A DNA stretch of 26,092 bases, taken from a virus. The notes under the pieces were generated by a model, which had not been told where the DNA came from, did no database searches, and was given only the letters and a program-made list of their open reading frames with translations. The stretch lies in IMG/VR virus record IMGVR_UViG_3300025652_000467, positions 1 to 26,092 of that record; one strand, 5' to 3'. The translations under genes were made by a program, and so were the position numbers. This document shows positions 3,585 to 12,350 of the stretch, in pieces (the stretch's first letter is position 1; every line of letters starts with the position of its first letter).

Positions 3585-6302
3585 ATGGCAACAGTCATAC
3601 CAACAAAGGCTCGGTTCTCAGGATTGGACGTAGTAGCTCTAGGTGAATTTGAATCAGGTGATGTCCTTCCGGTAGATGCGGTTGGTACTATTACTAGTGA
3701 TTATACAGATAGTGGTTCAGCAGATGTCTATGTACTCACAAAAACGGCCACCACTCCCACCATCGCTTCATACGTAGAAGGTGCAGTTTATTCAGTAAAG
3801 GTAGCTAACACTAACACAGGCGCATCCACTGTTAACATAGATGGCTTAGGTGTTAAGAACATTAAGACTCCAGAGGGTACAGACCCTGCTGCTGGAGACA
3901 TTGTTGATCGTGTTGACCTAGCGTATGACTCAGCTAATGACTGGCTAACTCTTCGTTCTTTTGCTACACAGGTATCCTTATCTACCCCACCTATCTCTTC
4001 TGGTAGCCGTAACCAAGTAATGAACCAGAACCCACTAAGCCAAGGCTTGTCTCAACGTGTCGGTATGTCTTCTACTTTGTACACTGGCAATGGCTCTACT
4101 CAGTCTATAGCGACTGGTGTTGATATGGACACAGGTGACTTTGGTGGTTTTGTTTGGATTAAAGACAGAACAGGCGCAAACTCAAATTACTTCTATGACA
4201 CTGTTAGGGGTGCGGGTGAAGACCTTATCTCCAATTTATCCAACGTAGAAGCTACTCAAATTGCAAGGCTGTCAGCATTCAGTTCTACTGGTTTTGATCT
4301 AGGTAGTAACACAGGTACTAACACAAACACAAACAACCTTGTAGCATGGAGCTTCCAAACTACTGACAAGTTCACTGGTACGACTAACCGTAACAAAGCG
4401 TACACAGCACACTATAACGCTGAGATGGGCTTTAGTGTGGTAGGCTATCTTGGAGATGGCGTAGACGGACACGAAATCCCACACCACTTGGGTAGAACTC
4501 CTGAGCTTACAATCTTTAAGAATCGTGATTCGGTAGCTAGTTGGTTGGTTCAATCACCTATGTTCGATATAGATGAATACCTATACCTCGATCAAACAGC
4601 AGCTTTAGCCACCTACAGCCAATTTAGCACATTGTTTTCAGACACAACGACTAAGCTAGATATATCACAAGCGTACAACTTCGCTGAGAACTACGTGCAA
4701 TACAACTTCGCCTCAGTTAAAGACGCTGACGGTGTTTACACAAGTCGAGTAGGCAAGTACATCGGCACAGCCGCCGCAGGGAATTACGTTGATTGTGGCT
4801 TTGGCGATAAGTCTGCGGGTTTTGTGATGGTTAAGGAACTGACTGGCACAGGCGATTGGATAGTATTTGACTCAGTAAGAACAGCAAACTACTATTTACT
4901 AGCTGACACTTCGGGCGCAGAGGCTACGACCGCAAACATAACGATTGACTATGTAGCTGGCGGTTTTGTTGTAGGCACTACTAATGGGGCGTATAACGGC
5001 TTAAACGATGAATACCTATTCCTAGCATTCGCTGACAACACTGGCACTACTGGCGAGACTGACTACGACTACCCAACTACTGACGACACTCTAACGATTG
5101 AGCAAGATACGCTTATCAGTTTCGCTGATGGCTTTAGCTCTACAGGTGAAACTAACGTACAGGAGAACGTAGCTGCTGCAACCACTATGACATTCGGTGC
5201 AGGCTTTGAAGATGCTAAGTATTACATCTACAAGGATGAAGGTGGCTCATACGGTACAACGCTATACAGACCGTTAGAAGACCAAGACTACTCAGGTGTT
5301 CAGACTCCTAATCAGATTGATAAGAACCTTAGAACTACAGCCAAGCATGTTGACTATGAGAGTAGTACCGGTGTTGTTAGTGCTAGTTCAGAGCAGTCTA
5401 CTTATTACGCTTGGCAATCTTTTAATGGTACCAATGTAGGGTCTGCCGGAGCAGGGGCTAATAAGTGGTTATCTCTTTCAGGCAATACAACAGGTAGTCT
5501 CCAGTATAAGTATGCTGAAAAGCGGGTATTAAAGTCTTACAGATGGATGACTCCTGCTCTTGATGCGGGTACAAATGGTATCACTAGAAGCCCTAAAGAC
5601 TACACTATTGATGGGTCTAACGATGGGTTTACATGGACTACATTGGATACTGTTGCAACCTTCGTTCCCGTTGCTTCTATGTTGTGGAATCCGCTTGTAG
5701 ACCTTTCAGCCAACACCACGGCTTACTTGTACTACAGAATTAACGTGACATTAAATAACGGTGACGTTAACTATCTATCTATACAAGAACTAGAGTTCAA
5801 CACTGAGTTATCAGCAGACCGTTACGATGTTAGTGAAGGTGTGATGTACAACTACGCAGGCACAGCTATTAATCGTGTCTACTTAGGTGAGCTTCGTACT
5901 GATGACGATGGTGACATAATCAATAATACGATTGTGAACTACACACCTAACAAGTTGAAAACTACGGATGCTGAGTTTCACGGTGATGTTACTATTCGCG
6001 GTAAGGTGTTAGATGGCGTGTTAGGTGCAGGGCAAACTTGGCAGGATTTAACAAGTGAACGGGTTTGGGGTGTGACTTATACTAACTCAACAAACAAGCC
6101 GATCTTCCTTATATCTCAGCCTAATGCTGCTGCGTCATCAGCTACAACACTAACCGTAGATGGCGTAGTAGTGAGCGTCAGTGCTGCTTCAGTAAGTGAT
6201 ACGTCTAATCCTGTAACAGGTATTATCCCCGCAGGTTCTACCTATGCAGTCACTAGAACGGCGGGAACAGCAGGTCTCGTACTATGGTCGGAGTTACGAT
6301 AA
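3585..6302 (+). CDS. Large modular tail fibre / receptor-binding protein
   Basis: This 905-residue protein is probably the distal fibre that binds the host surface. An N-terminal head (1-130) ends with a phage fibre motif (YSVKVANTNTGASTVNIDGL). Residues about 165-500 contain two or three related beta-rich modules of the kind labelled DUF7483 in phage fibres: compare GFVWIKDRTGANSNYFYDTV with GFVMVKELTGTGDWIVFDSV. Residues about 600-740 resemble a discoidin/F5-8C carbohydrate-binding fold (YYAWQSFNG, PKDYTIDGSNDGFTWTTLD, YYRINVTLN). The last 100 residues look like a fibre tip (GVTYTNSTNKPIFL, IIPAGSTYAVT, WSELR at the end). No chaperone-protease motif is evident. The stop overlaps the next ATG in TAATG. 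Structural role is well supported; module names are from pattern memory. Confidence 0.8.
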   Translation: MATVIPTKARFSGLDVVALGEFESGDVLPVDAVGTITSDYTDSGSADVYVLTKTATTPTIASYVEGAVYSVKVANTNTGASTVNIDGLGVKNIKTPEGTDPAAGDIVDRVDLAYDSANDWLTLRSFATQVSLSTPPISSGSRNQVMNQNPLSQGLSQRVGMSSTLYTGNGSTQSIATGVDMDTGDFGGFVWIKDRTGANSNYFYDTVRGAGEDLISNLSNVEATQIARLSAFSSTGFDLGSNTGTNTNTNNLVAWSFQTTDKFTGTTNRNKAYTAHYNAEMGFSVVGYLGDGVDGHEIPHHLGRTPELTIFKNRDSVASWLVQSPMFDIDEYLYLDQTAALATYSQFSTLFSDTTTKLDISQAYNFAENYVQYNFASVKDADGVYTSRVGKYIGTAAAGNYVDCGFGDKSAGFVMVKELTGTGDWIVFDSVRTANYYLLADTSGAEATTANITIDYVAGGFVVGTTNGAYNGLNDEYLFLAFADNTGTTGETDYDYPTTDDTLTIEQDTLISFADGFSSTGETNVQENVAAATTMTFGAGFEDAKYYIYKDEGGSYGTTLYRPLEDQDYSGVQTPNQIDKNLRTTAKHVDYESSTGVVSASSEQSTYYAWQSFNGTNVGSAGAGANKWLSLSGNTTGSLQYKYAEKRVLKSYRWMTPALDAGTNGITRSPKDYTIDGSNDGFTWTTLDTVATFVPVASMLWNPLVDLSANTTAYLYYRINVTLNNGDVNYLSIQELEFNTELSADRYDVSEGVMYNYAGTAINRVYLGELRTDDDGDIINNTIVNYTPNKLKTTDAEFHGDVTIRGKVLDGVLGAGQTWQDLTSERVWGVTYTNSTNKPIFLISQPNAAASSATTLTVDGVVVSVSAASVSDTSNPVTGIIPAGSTYAVTRTAGTAGLVLWSELR

Positions 6303-6685
6303 TGAAATATTTTAAAGATTTAGAAGATAAGATATACGGCTACAGTGAAGATCAGGCCGACATCATTCCTGCTGAGTACATAGAGCTAACAGGTGGCATT
6401 CCTGATGGGGTGTTCTCTGCCAATACTTGGATTGTAGGCGCTACCGAAGTTACTACAGACTTTGAACTAGCGAAGGAAGAAGCACACGACAAGCGCAGAG
6501 CTAAACGTGATGCAGCTTATCAAGCTGTTGATGGTGGCTCTCAATACATCGTGGTCAGTGCTGAAGGTGAGTCTAAGCGCAAGAATGTTAAGACTCCTGA
6601 CGATGCAGAGCAGACAGCTATTGATGCTACTAACACTGTTGAGGAACTTCGGGAGTTTATCAATGCGACATATCCTGCAAGCTAG
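6302..6685 (+). CDS. Probable tail fibre assembly chaperone
   Basis: A 127-residue protein that begins like many small tail-fibre assembly proteins (MKYFKDLEDKIYGYSEDQ). It continues with a charged helix (KEEAHDKRRAKRDAAYQAV) and an acidic C-terminal half. Such proteins help the fibre trimerise and are often encoded right behind it. Here the ATG overlaps the fibre stop (TAATG), which suggests coupled translation and supports this start over the upstream ATG at 6284. The last 23 nt overlap the next gene. It could be an unrelated small virion protein; the position is the strongest argument. Confidence 0.45.
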   Translation: MKYFKDLEDKIYGYSEDQADIIPAEYIELTGGIPDGVFSANTWIVGATEVTTDFELAKEEAHDKRRAKRDAAYQAVDGGSQYIVVSAEGESKRKNVKTPDDAEQTAIDATNTVEELREFINATYPAS

Positions 6686-7259
6686 TCTGTTCTTTATAGC
6701 AGGCTTCATAGCTCAGTTAGCGTTCATCATAACTGGGCTAGTAGTATGTCTACTTCCTAAGACCAAACTTAAGCACGAAGCAGAAGCCTTCACAAGCAAC
6801 ATAGGTATTTGGTATCCAGTACATCTACCTAAGTGGGCTTGGCTCTGGGACAATGATGGTGACGGTGCTAGAGGGGATAAGCGTGGTTGGTTCTGGTGTG
6901 AGTATATGCCAGATATGCCAGAAGCTTTTAAATATTGGTTCTGGTTAGCTATACGTAATCCTGCTAACAACTTCAAGAGATTTATACTAGGCTTTGATAT
7001 TAGAACAGAAACAATAGAAACTATCTATGGAGAAGACTATGTTCGTGACGACTTTAATAGCACTGGGTTTCAACTTGTTAGAGCAGGTAGGCGGTATCAT
7101 CTATACTATGTTAGACGTTATAGCAACTCACCTAGGGCGTTGGTTATAGAACTAGGTAACAAGTTTAGGGTGGAGCATAACGGCAAGACCTACGAGAGTG
7201 AGCACAAGTACTTCAAAGGCTTCACATTCGAGGTTAATCCTTATAAGGACATTAGCTAA
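6663..7259 (+). CDS. Conserved phage protein with N-terminal membrane segment
   Basis: A 198-residue protein. Residues about 8-30 form one hydrophobic helix (FFIAGFIAQLAFIITGLVV), followed by a basic turn, so it is likely anchored in the inner membrane with its body in the cytoplasm. The body is rich in Trp and Tyr and holds a striking motif (WLWDNDGDGARGDKRGWFW, then FWLAIRNPANNFKR), which I associate with a family of unknown function in phage late regions (DUF7338-like). I place the start at 6663, inside the end of the previous gene, because the membrane segment begins there. The stop overlaps the small terminase start (TAATG). No function can be assigned. Ca-binding by the DNDGDG loop is conceivable but unproved. 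Confidence 0.7.
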   Translation: MRHILQASLFFIAGFIAQLAFIITGLVVCLLPKTKLKHEAEAFTSNIGIWYPVHLPKWAWLWDNDGDGARGDKRGWFWCEYMPDMPEAFKYWFWLAIRNPANNFKRFILGFDIRTETIETIYGEDYVRDDFNSTGFQLVRAGRRYHLYYVRRYSNSPRALVIELGNKFRVEHNGKTYESEHKYFKGFTFEVNPYKDIS

Positions 7260-7750
7260 TGGCTAAATTTAAAGACTCGATGAACCGTTGGTACACCAAG
7301 GGGTTATTCTATGAGACTTCAGGATACCAGATTGAGAACGCCGTCTTCACTCTTGCAGAAGAAGATAAAGAAGTTAAAGGTAAGAAGCTCCTATCGTTTA
7401 AAAGACTCTTCGTTGAGACCAATGATCCTACAGAGTACGACCTTGCACGTAATCATCTAGGTGGCTGGGCTCATTGGAAAGCAGTACAAGGCGTTAAAGA
7501 CCTTGAGAGCTTCATTGAGGATTGTCGTGAAGAGTTAGAAGTGAAGCTTAGGTCTGAAGGTATACGTAAGATTGGTAAGCTCGCTGAAGATGAGAAGGGA
7601 TACCAAGCTGCTAAGTATATGGCAGACAAAGGGTGGAGTCAGCGTAAAGCTGGTGCTCCTACTAAGAGTGAGAAAGCAGGCCAACGTAAGGTTGACCGTA
7701 AGCTTGCCACTGTACTAACAACAGACTTTGAACGTATCAAGGGGTTATAG
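7259..7750 (+). CDS. terS: Terminase small subunit
   Basis: This 163-residue protein probably recognises phage DNA and hands it to the packaging motor. The pattern is that of a phage small-terminase group: a conserved core LGGWAHW, then EDCREELEVKLRSEGIRKI, then YQAAKYMADKGW followed by a basic tail that ends RKAGAPTKSEKAGQ. The tail would be the flexible DNA- or motor-binding part. It begins in the stop of the gene before it (TAATG) and is separated from the large subunit by one small basic gene. Assignment rests on sequence pattern plus position; an N-terminal helix-turn-helix is not obvious. Confidence 0.65.
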   Translation: MAKFKDSMNRWYTKGLFYETSGYQIENAVFTLAEEDKEVKGKKLLSFKRLFVETNDPTEYDLARNHLGGWAHWKAVQGVKDLESFIEDCREELEVKLRSEGIRKIGKLAEDEKGYQAAKYMADKGWSQRKAGAPTKSEKAGQRKVDRKLATVLTTDFERIKGL

Positions 7751-7751
7751 A

Positions 7752-8057
7752 ATGGCTACGATAGGTGGAGCGAGAGATGCTCTAAAGAACAGAAAGCAAC
7801 AACTAGAGAGTGCATTAGCTAAGCCTAAGAAGGCTGCTGCTAAGAAGAAAGCTCCTGCTAAGAAGTCGTTAGCATCTACTGGTAAGTCGATGAAACAACT
7901 ACGTGAGGAGTCTATTGCTCGTGCAAAGAAAGACCGTGCGGCTAAGGAAGCTAAAAAGAAAAAGAAAGCTCCGTCGAAGGTAAGTGCATTAACAGCAGAA
8001 CGTAAACGCCTAGAGGCTAAGCTTAAAGCGCAGAAGGCAAAATCTAAGAAGAAATAA
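7752..8057 (+). CDS. Lysine/alanine-rich histone-like protein
   Basis: A 101-residue, extremely basic protein. Runs such as PKKAAAKKKAPAKK (about residues 24-37), AKKKKKAPSK in the middle and KAQKAKSKKK at the end recall the tails of histone H1 or bacterial nucleoid proteins. Two short amphipathic helices (SMKQLREESIARAKKDRAAK and SALTAERKRLEAKLKAQKAK) separate them. It has no catalytic motif. I use the ATG at 7752 because AAGGGG lies 7 nt before it, rather than the TTG at 7728. It sits between the two terminase genes with 1 nt after the small subunit and 11 nt before the large one. A DNA-binding role in packaging or in condensing DNA is inference from composition and place. Confidence 0.7.
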   Translation: MATIGGARDALKNRKQQLESALAKPKKAAAKKKAPAKKSLASTGKSMKQLREESIARAKKDRAAKEAKKKKKAPSKVSALTAERKRLEAKLKAQKAKSKKK

Positions 8058-8068
8058 TAGAGAGAGTT

Positions 8069-9601
8069 ATGACCAATAACATCCTAGACGAGATTAAGAA
8101 AGCAGCAGAGAGTGACCTACATACATTTGCTTGTCTTGTAAATCCTTCTAGGGTGTATGGAGACGTTCATAAAGAAGTGTTTAGATGGTTGATGAGGGAA
8201 GAGAATCCCAATCAACTCCTTCTGCTCCCACGAGCACATATGAAGTCTCATTGTATAGCGGTATGGTGCGCATGGTGGATAACGAAACACCCTGAGACCA
8301 CCATACTCTATGTATCAGCGACGAGTAGTTTGGCTGAAGCTCAGTTGTCGGCAATCAAGGGCATACTTGACTCAGACATCTATCGTCGTTACTGGCCTGA
8401 GATGCTACACAGAGATGAAGGTAAGAGGACTAAATGGTCTACCACTGCCATAGCTGTTGATCACCCCCAACGAACGATCGAAGGGGTGCGTGACAACACC
8501 ATCGTAGCAGCAGGTCTCACTACAAACACAACAGGCTTCCATGCTGACATCGTTATACCAGATGATGTCGTGGTTCCTGATAACGCTTATACGGAAGACG
8601 GTAGGCGTAAGTGTGCAGGTGCTATGTCACAGATGGCATCTATTCTTAACACAGGCGGTATGGTGAAAGCTTGTGGTACACGTTACCACCCATCAGATCA
8701 ATACCATACGTGGCGGGAACAGATGGTTCCTATCTACGACGAAGAGACTGATGAGATCACAGGCCAAGAGCCTATTTGGGAAATCTTTGAAAGGGTAGTA
8801 GAGATAAATGGTACATTCATATGGCCTAGAGAGACTCGTGACGACGGAAAATCCTTTGGTTTCAACCGTAAGGAACTGGCTCGCATATCAGCTATGTACA
8901 CTGACAGAACACAGTTCTATGCTCAGTATTATAATGATCCTAACGATCCTGAATCAAATCGACTAGATGCTTCTAGGTTCCAATACTATGAACCCCGCAT
9001 TATGCGCTATGAGGCTGGTCAGTGGTATGCTGGCAAGAACCCCATGAACGTATATGCAGCAATTGATTTTGCATTCTCTCTTTCTAAGAAAGCGGATTAT
9101 ACAGCAATTGTTGTTGTAGGTATTGACAGTGAAGGTTATATATACGTATTAGATATTGACCGATTCAAGACTGACAAGATAAAGGTGTACTTCGAGCATG
9201 TACTTGAACTTCACAGTAAGTGGATGTTTAAGAAGCTAAGGGCAGAGGTTACAGTAGCACAAGCTATTATCTGTAATGATCTTAAGGACAGTGTAAGGAA
9301 GGAAGGGATGTCCGTTGTAATAGACGAGCACAGACCTAACAGACACCAAGGCAGTAAAGAGGAACGGATAGCAGCGGTGTTAGAGCCTCGCTATGAGAAC
9401 CTTTCTATCTGGCACGCAAGAGGTGGTTACACTCCAGCACTTGAAGAAGAACTCCTCCTAGCTCGTCCACAACACGATGATATAAAGGACTGTCTAGCCA
9501 GCGTTATCGAGATTGCAATAGCACCTCGTAAGCGTAGGAATCTAGAGAGCAAACACAATGTCCTCCAGTTCAACTCGAAGTTTGGTGGAATAACTTTTTA
9601 G
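8069..9601 (+). CDS. terL: Terminase large subunit (packaging ATPase-nuclease)
   Basis: The motor that pumps DNA into the prohead and cuts it. In 510 residues both domains are complete. The ATPase has a Walker A variant LLLPRAHMKS at 51-60 and a Walker B strand HADIVIPDD at 158-166 with catalytic acidic residues, plus a coupling-type motif near ACGTRYHP (201-208). The RNase H-like nuclease has Asp333 in AAIDFAF, an acidic residue near Glu393, and the closing cluster HDDIKD (469-474). Length is typical. It lies downstream of the small subunit and 8 nt upstream of portal, the standard packaging order. Which type of end it makes cannot be read from the sequence alone. Confidence 0.95.
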   Translation: MTNNILDEIKKAAESDLHTFACLVNPSRVYGDVHKEVFRWLMREENPNQLLLLPRAHMKSHCIAVWCAWWITKHPETTILYVSATSSLAEAQLSAIKGILDSDIYRRYWPEMLHRDEGKRTKWSTTAIAVDHPQRTIEGVRDNTIVAAGLTTNTTGFHADIVIPDDVVVPDNAYTEDGRRKCAGAMSQMASILNTGGMVKACGTRYHPSDQYHTWREQMVPIYDEETDEITGQEPIWEIFERVVEINGTFIWPRETRDDGKSFGFNRKELARISAMYTDRTQFYAQYYNDPNDPESNRLDASRFQYYEPRIMRYEAGQWYAGKNPMNVYAAIDFAFSLSKKADYTAIVVVGIDSEGYIYVLDIDRFKTDKIKVYFEHVLELHSKWMFKKLRAEVTVAQAIICNDLKDSVRKEGMSVVIDEHRPNRHQGSKEERIAAVLEPRYENLSIWHARGGYTPALEEELLLARPQHDDIKDCLASVIEIAIAPRKRRNLESKHNVLQFNSKFGGITF

Positions 9602-9609
9602 GATAGAAT

Positions 9610-11361
9610 ATGGCTGGCAAAGTCACAGAATTAAGAGCAAGGTTTGATGAGGTATCTGACTTAGCAGCTACATCTATTGCTGAGAAATGGAGCACATGGA
9701 ATAGTCAACGGGAAGGTAAGATCGCTGAGTGGATGGAAGTGAGAGACTATCTCTTTGCTACCTCCACTAGCACAACGTCTAACAGTGGGCTTCCTTGGAA
9801 GAACTCAACCACAGTTCCTAAGTTATGTCAGATACGAGACAACCTACATTCAAACTACATCAGTGCATTGTTCCCTAATGACAACTGGCTAGAGTGGAAA
9901 GGTTATTCACAAGAAGACTCTATACGTACTAAGAAGGAAGCTATTACTGCTTACATGGCTAACAAGACTCGTGAGCCTGACTTCCGCAATACAGTGTCAC
10001 AGTTAGTGTATGATTACATCGACTACGGTAATGTATTCTTTGACGTAGGCTATGAGGACAACCACTTCGTTAACGATCAAGGTGAGTACGTACAGGGCTA
10101 TGTAGGCCCGGTCATTAAACGTATCTCACCATATGACATAGTGTTCAACCCGATAGCTTCTAGCTTCACGAAGAGTCCTAAGATTGTAAGAGAGATCATT
10201 ACACTAGGCGAGCTGAAGCAGTTAGCAGAGAGCAATGAAGACTGGGCTATAGCTGCTGCGAAGACTGAGGTGATGCGTACATCATCTGGAGGCTACTCTA
10301 AGGAAGACTACCATAAAGCTGCTGGCTTTGCAGTAGACGGCTTTGGAGACCTTAAAGAATACTACGGTACAGAGTATGTAGAAGTGATGACCTTTGAAGG
10401 TGACTACTTCGACCCTGATACCAGAGAGTTACATGCCAACCAAGTGATTGTTGTTATTGATCGTTCTATTACGGTTAGTATGAAGAAGATAGACAACTGG
10501 TTAGGTAAGAGTTTGAAAGGACATGCTGGATGGCGACTACGTACAGATAACCTGTATGCTATGGGGCCACTAGATAACCTTGTAGGCTTACAATACAGAC
10601 TAGACCACCTAGAGAACCTCAAGGCCGATGCACAGGATTTATCGGTACATCCTCCATTAAAGATCAAGGGTGATGTAGAGGACTTCGACTGGGGGCCAAA
10701 TGCTGAGATATACATCCCCGGTGATGGTGATGTAATGGAGCTAGGCCAGAACCTCGGTGGTGTAATATCTGCCAACAATGAGATAGACCGCTTAATGGTT
10801 CTCATGGAGGAAATGGCAGGTGCTCCTAAGCAAGCTATGGGTATACGTACTCCCGGTGAGAAGACTGCATTTGAAGTTCAGAGCTTAGACAATGCTGCTG
10901 GACGTATCTTCCAAGAGAAGACAGTCAATTTTGAATTAAATTGTTTGGAGCCTGCCTTGAACGGTATGCTCGCAGAAGGCCGACGTAACTTAGATGGTGT
11001 GGATGCTGCTAGGGTCATGGATGATGACCTAGGTGTTGAAACCTTTATCTCTATTACGAAGGATGATATTTCTGCTGCTGGTAAACTACGCCCAATTGGT
11101 GCAAGACACTTTGCTCAACAGGCGCAGCTACTACAGAACTTAAACCAGACCTTCTCTGGGCCGTTAGGAGCGAAAGTTGCTCCTCACTTCTCAGGTAAGG
11201 AACTAGCTAAGTTAGTAGAAGATAGTTTACAGATTGGACAGCTTGGTATAGTCCGCCCCAATGTTGCAGTATTTGAGCAACAGGAGACACAACAGATGAT
11301 GAATTCGGCTCAAGAAGAAGGCGAAGTTCAAGATGCTGTTCCACCTCCGGGGGCTGAATGA
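9610..11361 (+). CDS. Portal protein (head-tail connector)
   Basis: This 583-residue protein forms the ring at one vertex through which DNA enters and leaves. It matches podoviral portals of the T7 gp8 kind in length and pattern: an N-terminal helical region (WSTWNSQREGKIAEWMEVRD), then DNLHSNYISALFPNDNWLEW, a central part with YGNVFFDVGYED and RISPYDIVFNPIASSF, and the long-helix and crown region with MEEMAGAPKQAMGIRTPGEK and AFEVQSL. The C-terminus is acidic and Gln/Pro-rich. It follows large terminase by 8 nt with TAGGAT as binding site, and its TGA overlaps the next ATG (ATGA). Confidence 0.9.
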   Translation: MAGKVTELRARFDEVSDLAATSIAEKWSTWNSQREGKIAEWMEVRDYLFATSTSTTSNSGLPWKNSTTVPKLCQIRDNLHSNYISALFPNDNWLEWKGYSQEDSIRTKKEAITAYMANKTREPDFRNTVSQLVYDYIDYGNVFFDVGYEDNHFVNDQGEYVQGYVGPVIKRISPYDIVFNPIASSFTKSPKIVREIITLGELKQLAESNEDWAIAAAKTEVMRTSSGGYSKEDYHKAAGFAVDGFGDLKEYYGTEYVEVMTFEGDYFDPDTRELHANQVIVVIDRSITVSMKKIDNWLGKSLKGHAGWRLRTDNLYAMGPLDNLVGLQYRLDHLENLKADAQDLSVHPPLKIKGDVEDFDWGPNAEIYIPGDGDVMELGQNLGGVISANNEIDRLMVLMEEMAGAPKQAMGIRTPGEKTAFEVQSLDNAAGRIFQEKTVNFELNCLEPALNGMLAEGRRNLDGVDAARVMDDDLGVETFISITKDDISAAGKLRPIGARHFAQQAQLLQNLNQTFSGPLGAKVAPHFSGKELAKLVEDSLQIGQLGIVRPNVAVFEQQETQQMMNSAQEEGEVQDAVPPPGAE

Positions 11362-11603
11362 ACAAGACTTGGATAAAAGGTTTAGACAGTAGTGAGAAGA
11401 TGGAGGTTCAGAAGCGTTTGTCCGAATGTAGTGACATTCTGCTTCGCCTAAGTCAGATCATTAAGGATAAAACCGAAGCTACCCAAAGTAAACAGCTAAC
11501 TCTTAGCTATGATCTCCCAGCGTGGAGTGAGAATCAGGCAGACCTGCTTGGTTACATGCGAGCGCTGAAAGAGATTCAAATATTAATAACTGAAAAGGAT
11601 TAG
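11358..11603 (+). CDS. Small helical protein between portal and scaffold
   Basis: An 81-residue protein I do not recognise. It looks fully helical (KMEVQKRLSECSDILLRLSQ, then LGYMRALKEIQILITEKD) with no membrane segment. It starts inside the portal stop (ATGA), so its translation is probably coupled to portal, and ends 8 nt before the scaffold gene. A small head-assembly cofactor is a fair guess from position only. Confidence 0.7.
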   Translation: MNKTWIKGLDSSEKMEVQKRLSECSDILLRLSQIIKDKTEATQSKQLTLSYDLPAWSENQADLLGYMRALKEIQILITEKD

Positions 11604-11611
11604 TCACGACC

Positions 11612-12340
11612 ATGACTGACATGTTTAACGAAGAGAACACTACACCTGCCACTCCACCAGAGGGCGTTGTAGCAACACCATCTCCAACAGAACCTAACCC
11701 AGCAGACCAGCTATTGAAAGGTATTGTTAACGAGACTGGCGAACAGAAGTATGCATCTGTAGACAAAGCATTGGAGGCACTAGCTGCTTCTCAATCGTAC
11801 ATCAAGAAGTTGGAGACTGAGAATTCAGACTACCGAGTGAAGGGTGATAAGGCTACAGCTATGGAAGACATTCTGGCTGCCATAAAAAGTAGAGACAGCG
11901 GCGAACCCGCTCCAGCTCCGGCTGAAGCAACTCCTGCACTTGATCCTACACAGTTAGCCGATATGGTTAACGGCCTGTACAACCAAACTAAAGCTAATGA
12001 AGTGTCTGAAGCTAATCGTAAAGCGGTTATCGAAGCAGCTACAGCTAAGTATGGCGAACAGGTAGGTACTAAATTCTATGAGGAAGCTGCTGCTAAAGGA
12101 TTCGATAAGGAAGACATTAATCGTCTTGCTGCTAAGAACCCTGCTGCCGTATTCAGCCTCTTAAACATTGACGGTAAAAAGGACACCCCTCTAAAATTAG
12201 AGAGTTCAATACGTACTGAAGGATTTCAACAAGCCCCGGCTAAACCTGTTCGTGCTATGGCACATGGGACAACTGGTGACTTGTTAACATCTTGGCGTGC
12301 AACTGTCGCTAAAGTCAATAAAGACTTAGGAATCAATTAA
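11612..12340 (+). CDS. Capsid scaffolding protein
   Basis: A 242-residue protein with the make-up of phage scaffolds: a Pro/Thr/Glu-rich disordered start, a coiled coil around residues 50-95 (SYIKKLETENSDYRVKGDKA, then MEDILAAIKS), a second Pro/Ala linker, further helices, and a basic C-terminal tail (LLTSWRATVAKVNKDLGIN) that would contact capsid protein. Scaffolds co-assemble with capsid protein and leave the head before or during packaging. It lies between portal and major capsid, as T7 gene 9 does. The binding site AAAGG is rather far (about 13 nt) from the ATG at 11612; the Met at 11621 is an alternative start. Confidence 0.85.
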   Translation: MTDMFNEENTTPATPPEGVVATPSPTEPNPADQLLKGIVNETGEQKYASVDKALEALAASQSYIKKLETENSDYRVKGDKATAMEDILAAIKSRDSGEPAPAPAEATPALDPTQLADMVNGLYNQTKANEVSEANRKAVIEAATAKYGEQVGTKFYEEAAAKGFDKEDINRLAAKNPAAVFSLLNIDGKKDTPLKLESSIRTEGFQQAPAKPVRAMAHGTTGDLLTSWRATVAKVNKDLGIN

Positions 12341-12350
12341 GGAAAACTAA

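Noticed and set aside
4299-4553. 84-codon leftward frame in the fibre gene, and similar antisense frames across the late genes.
   Set aside because: They are shadows of the sense codon pattern, without start signals.
6284-6301. Upstream ATG for the fibre chaperone gene.
   Set aside because: The overlap start at 6302 (TAATG) matches the pattern of neighbouring genes and the protein family start.
10404-10805. 133-codon leftward open frame inside the portal gene.
   Set aside because: It is antisense to a clear structural gene, its composition is that of a reading shadow, and it has no ribosome binding site or neighbouring leftward gene.
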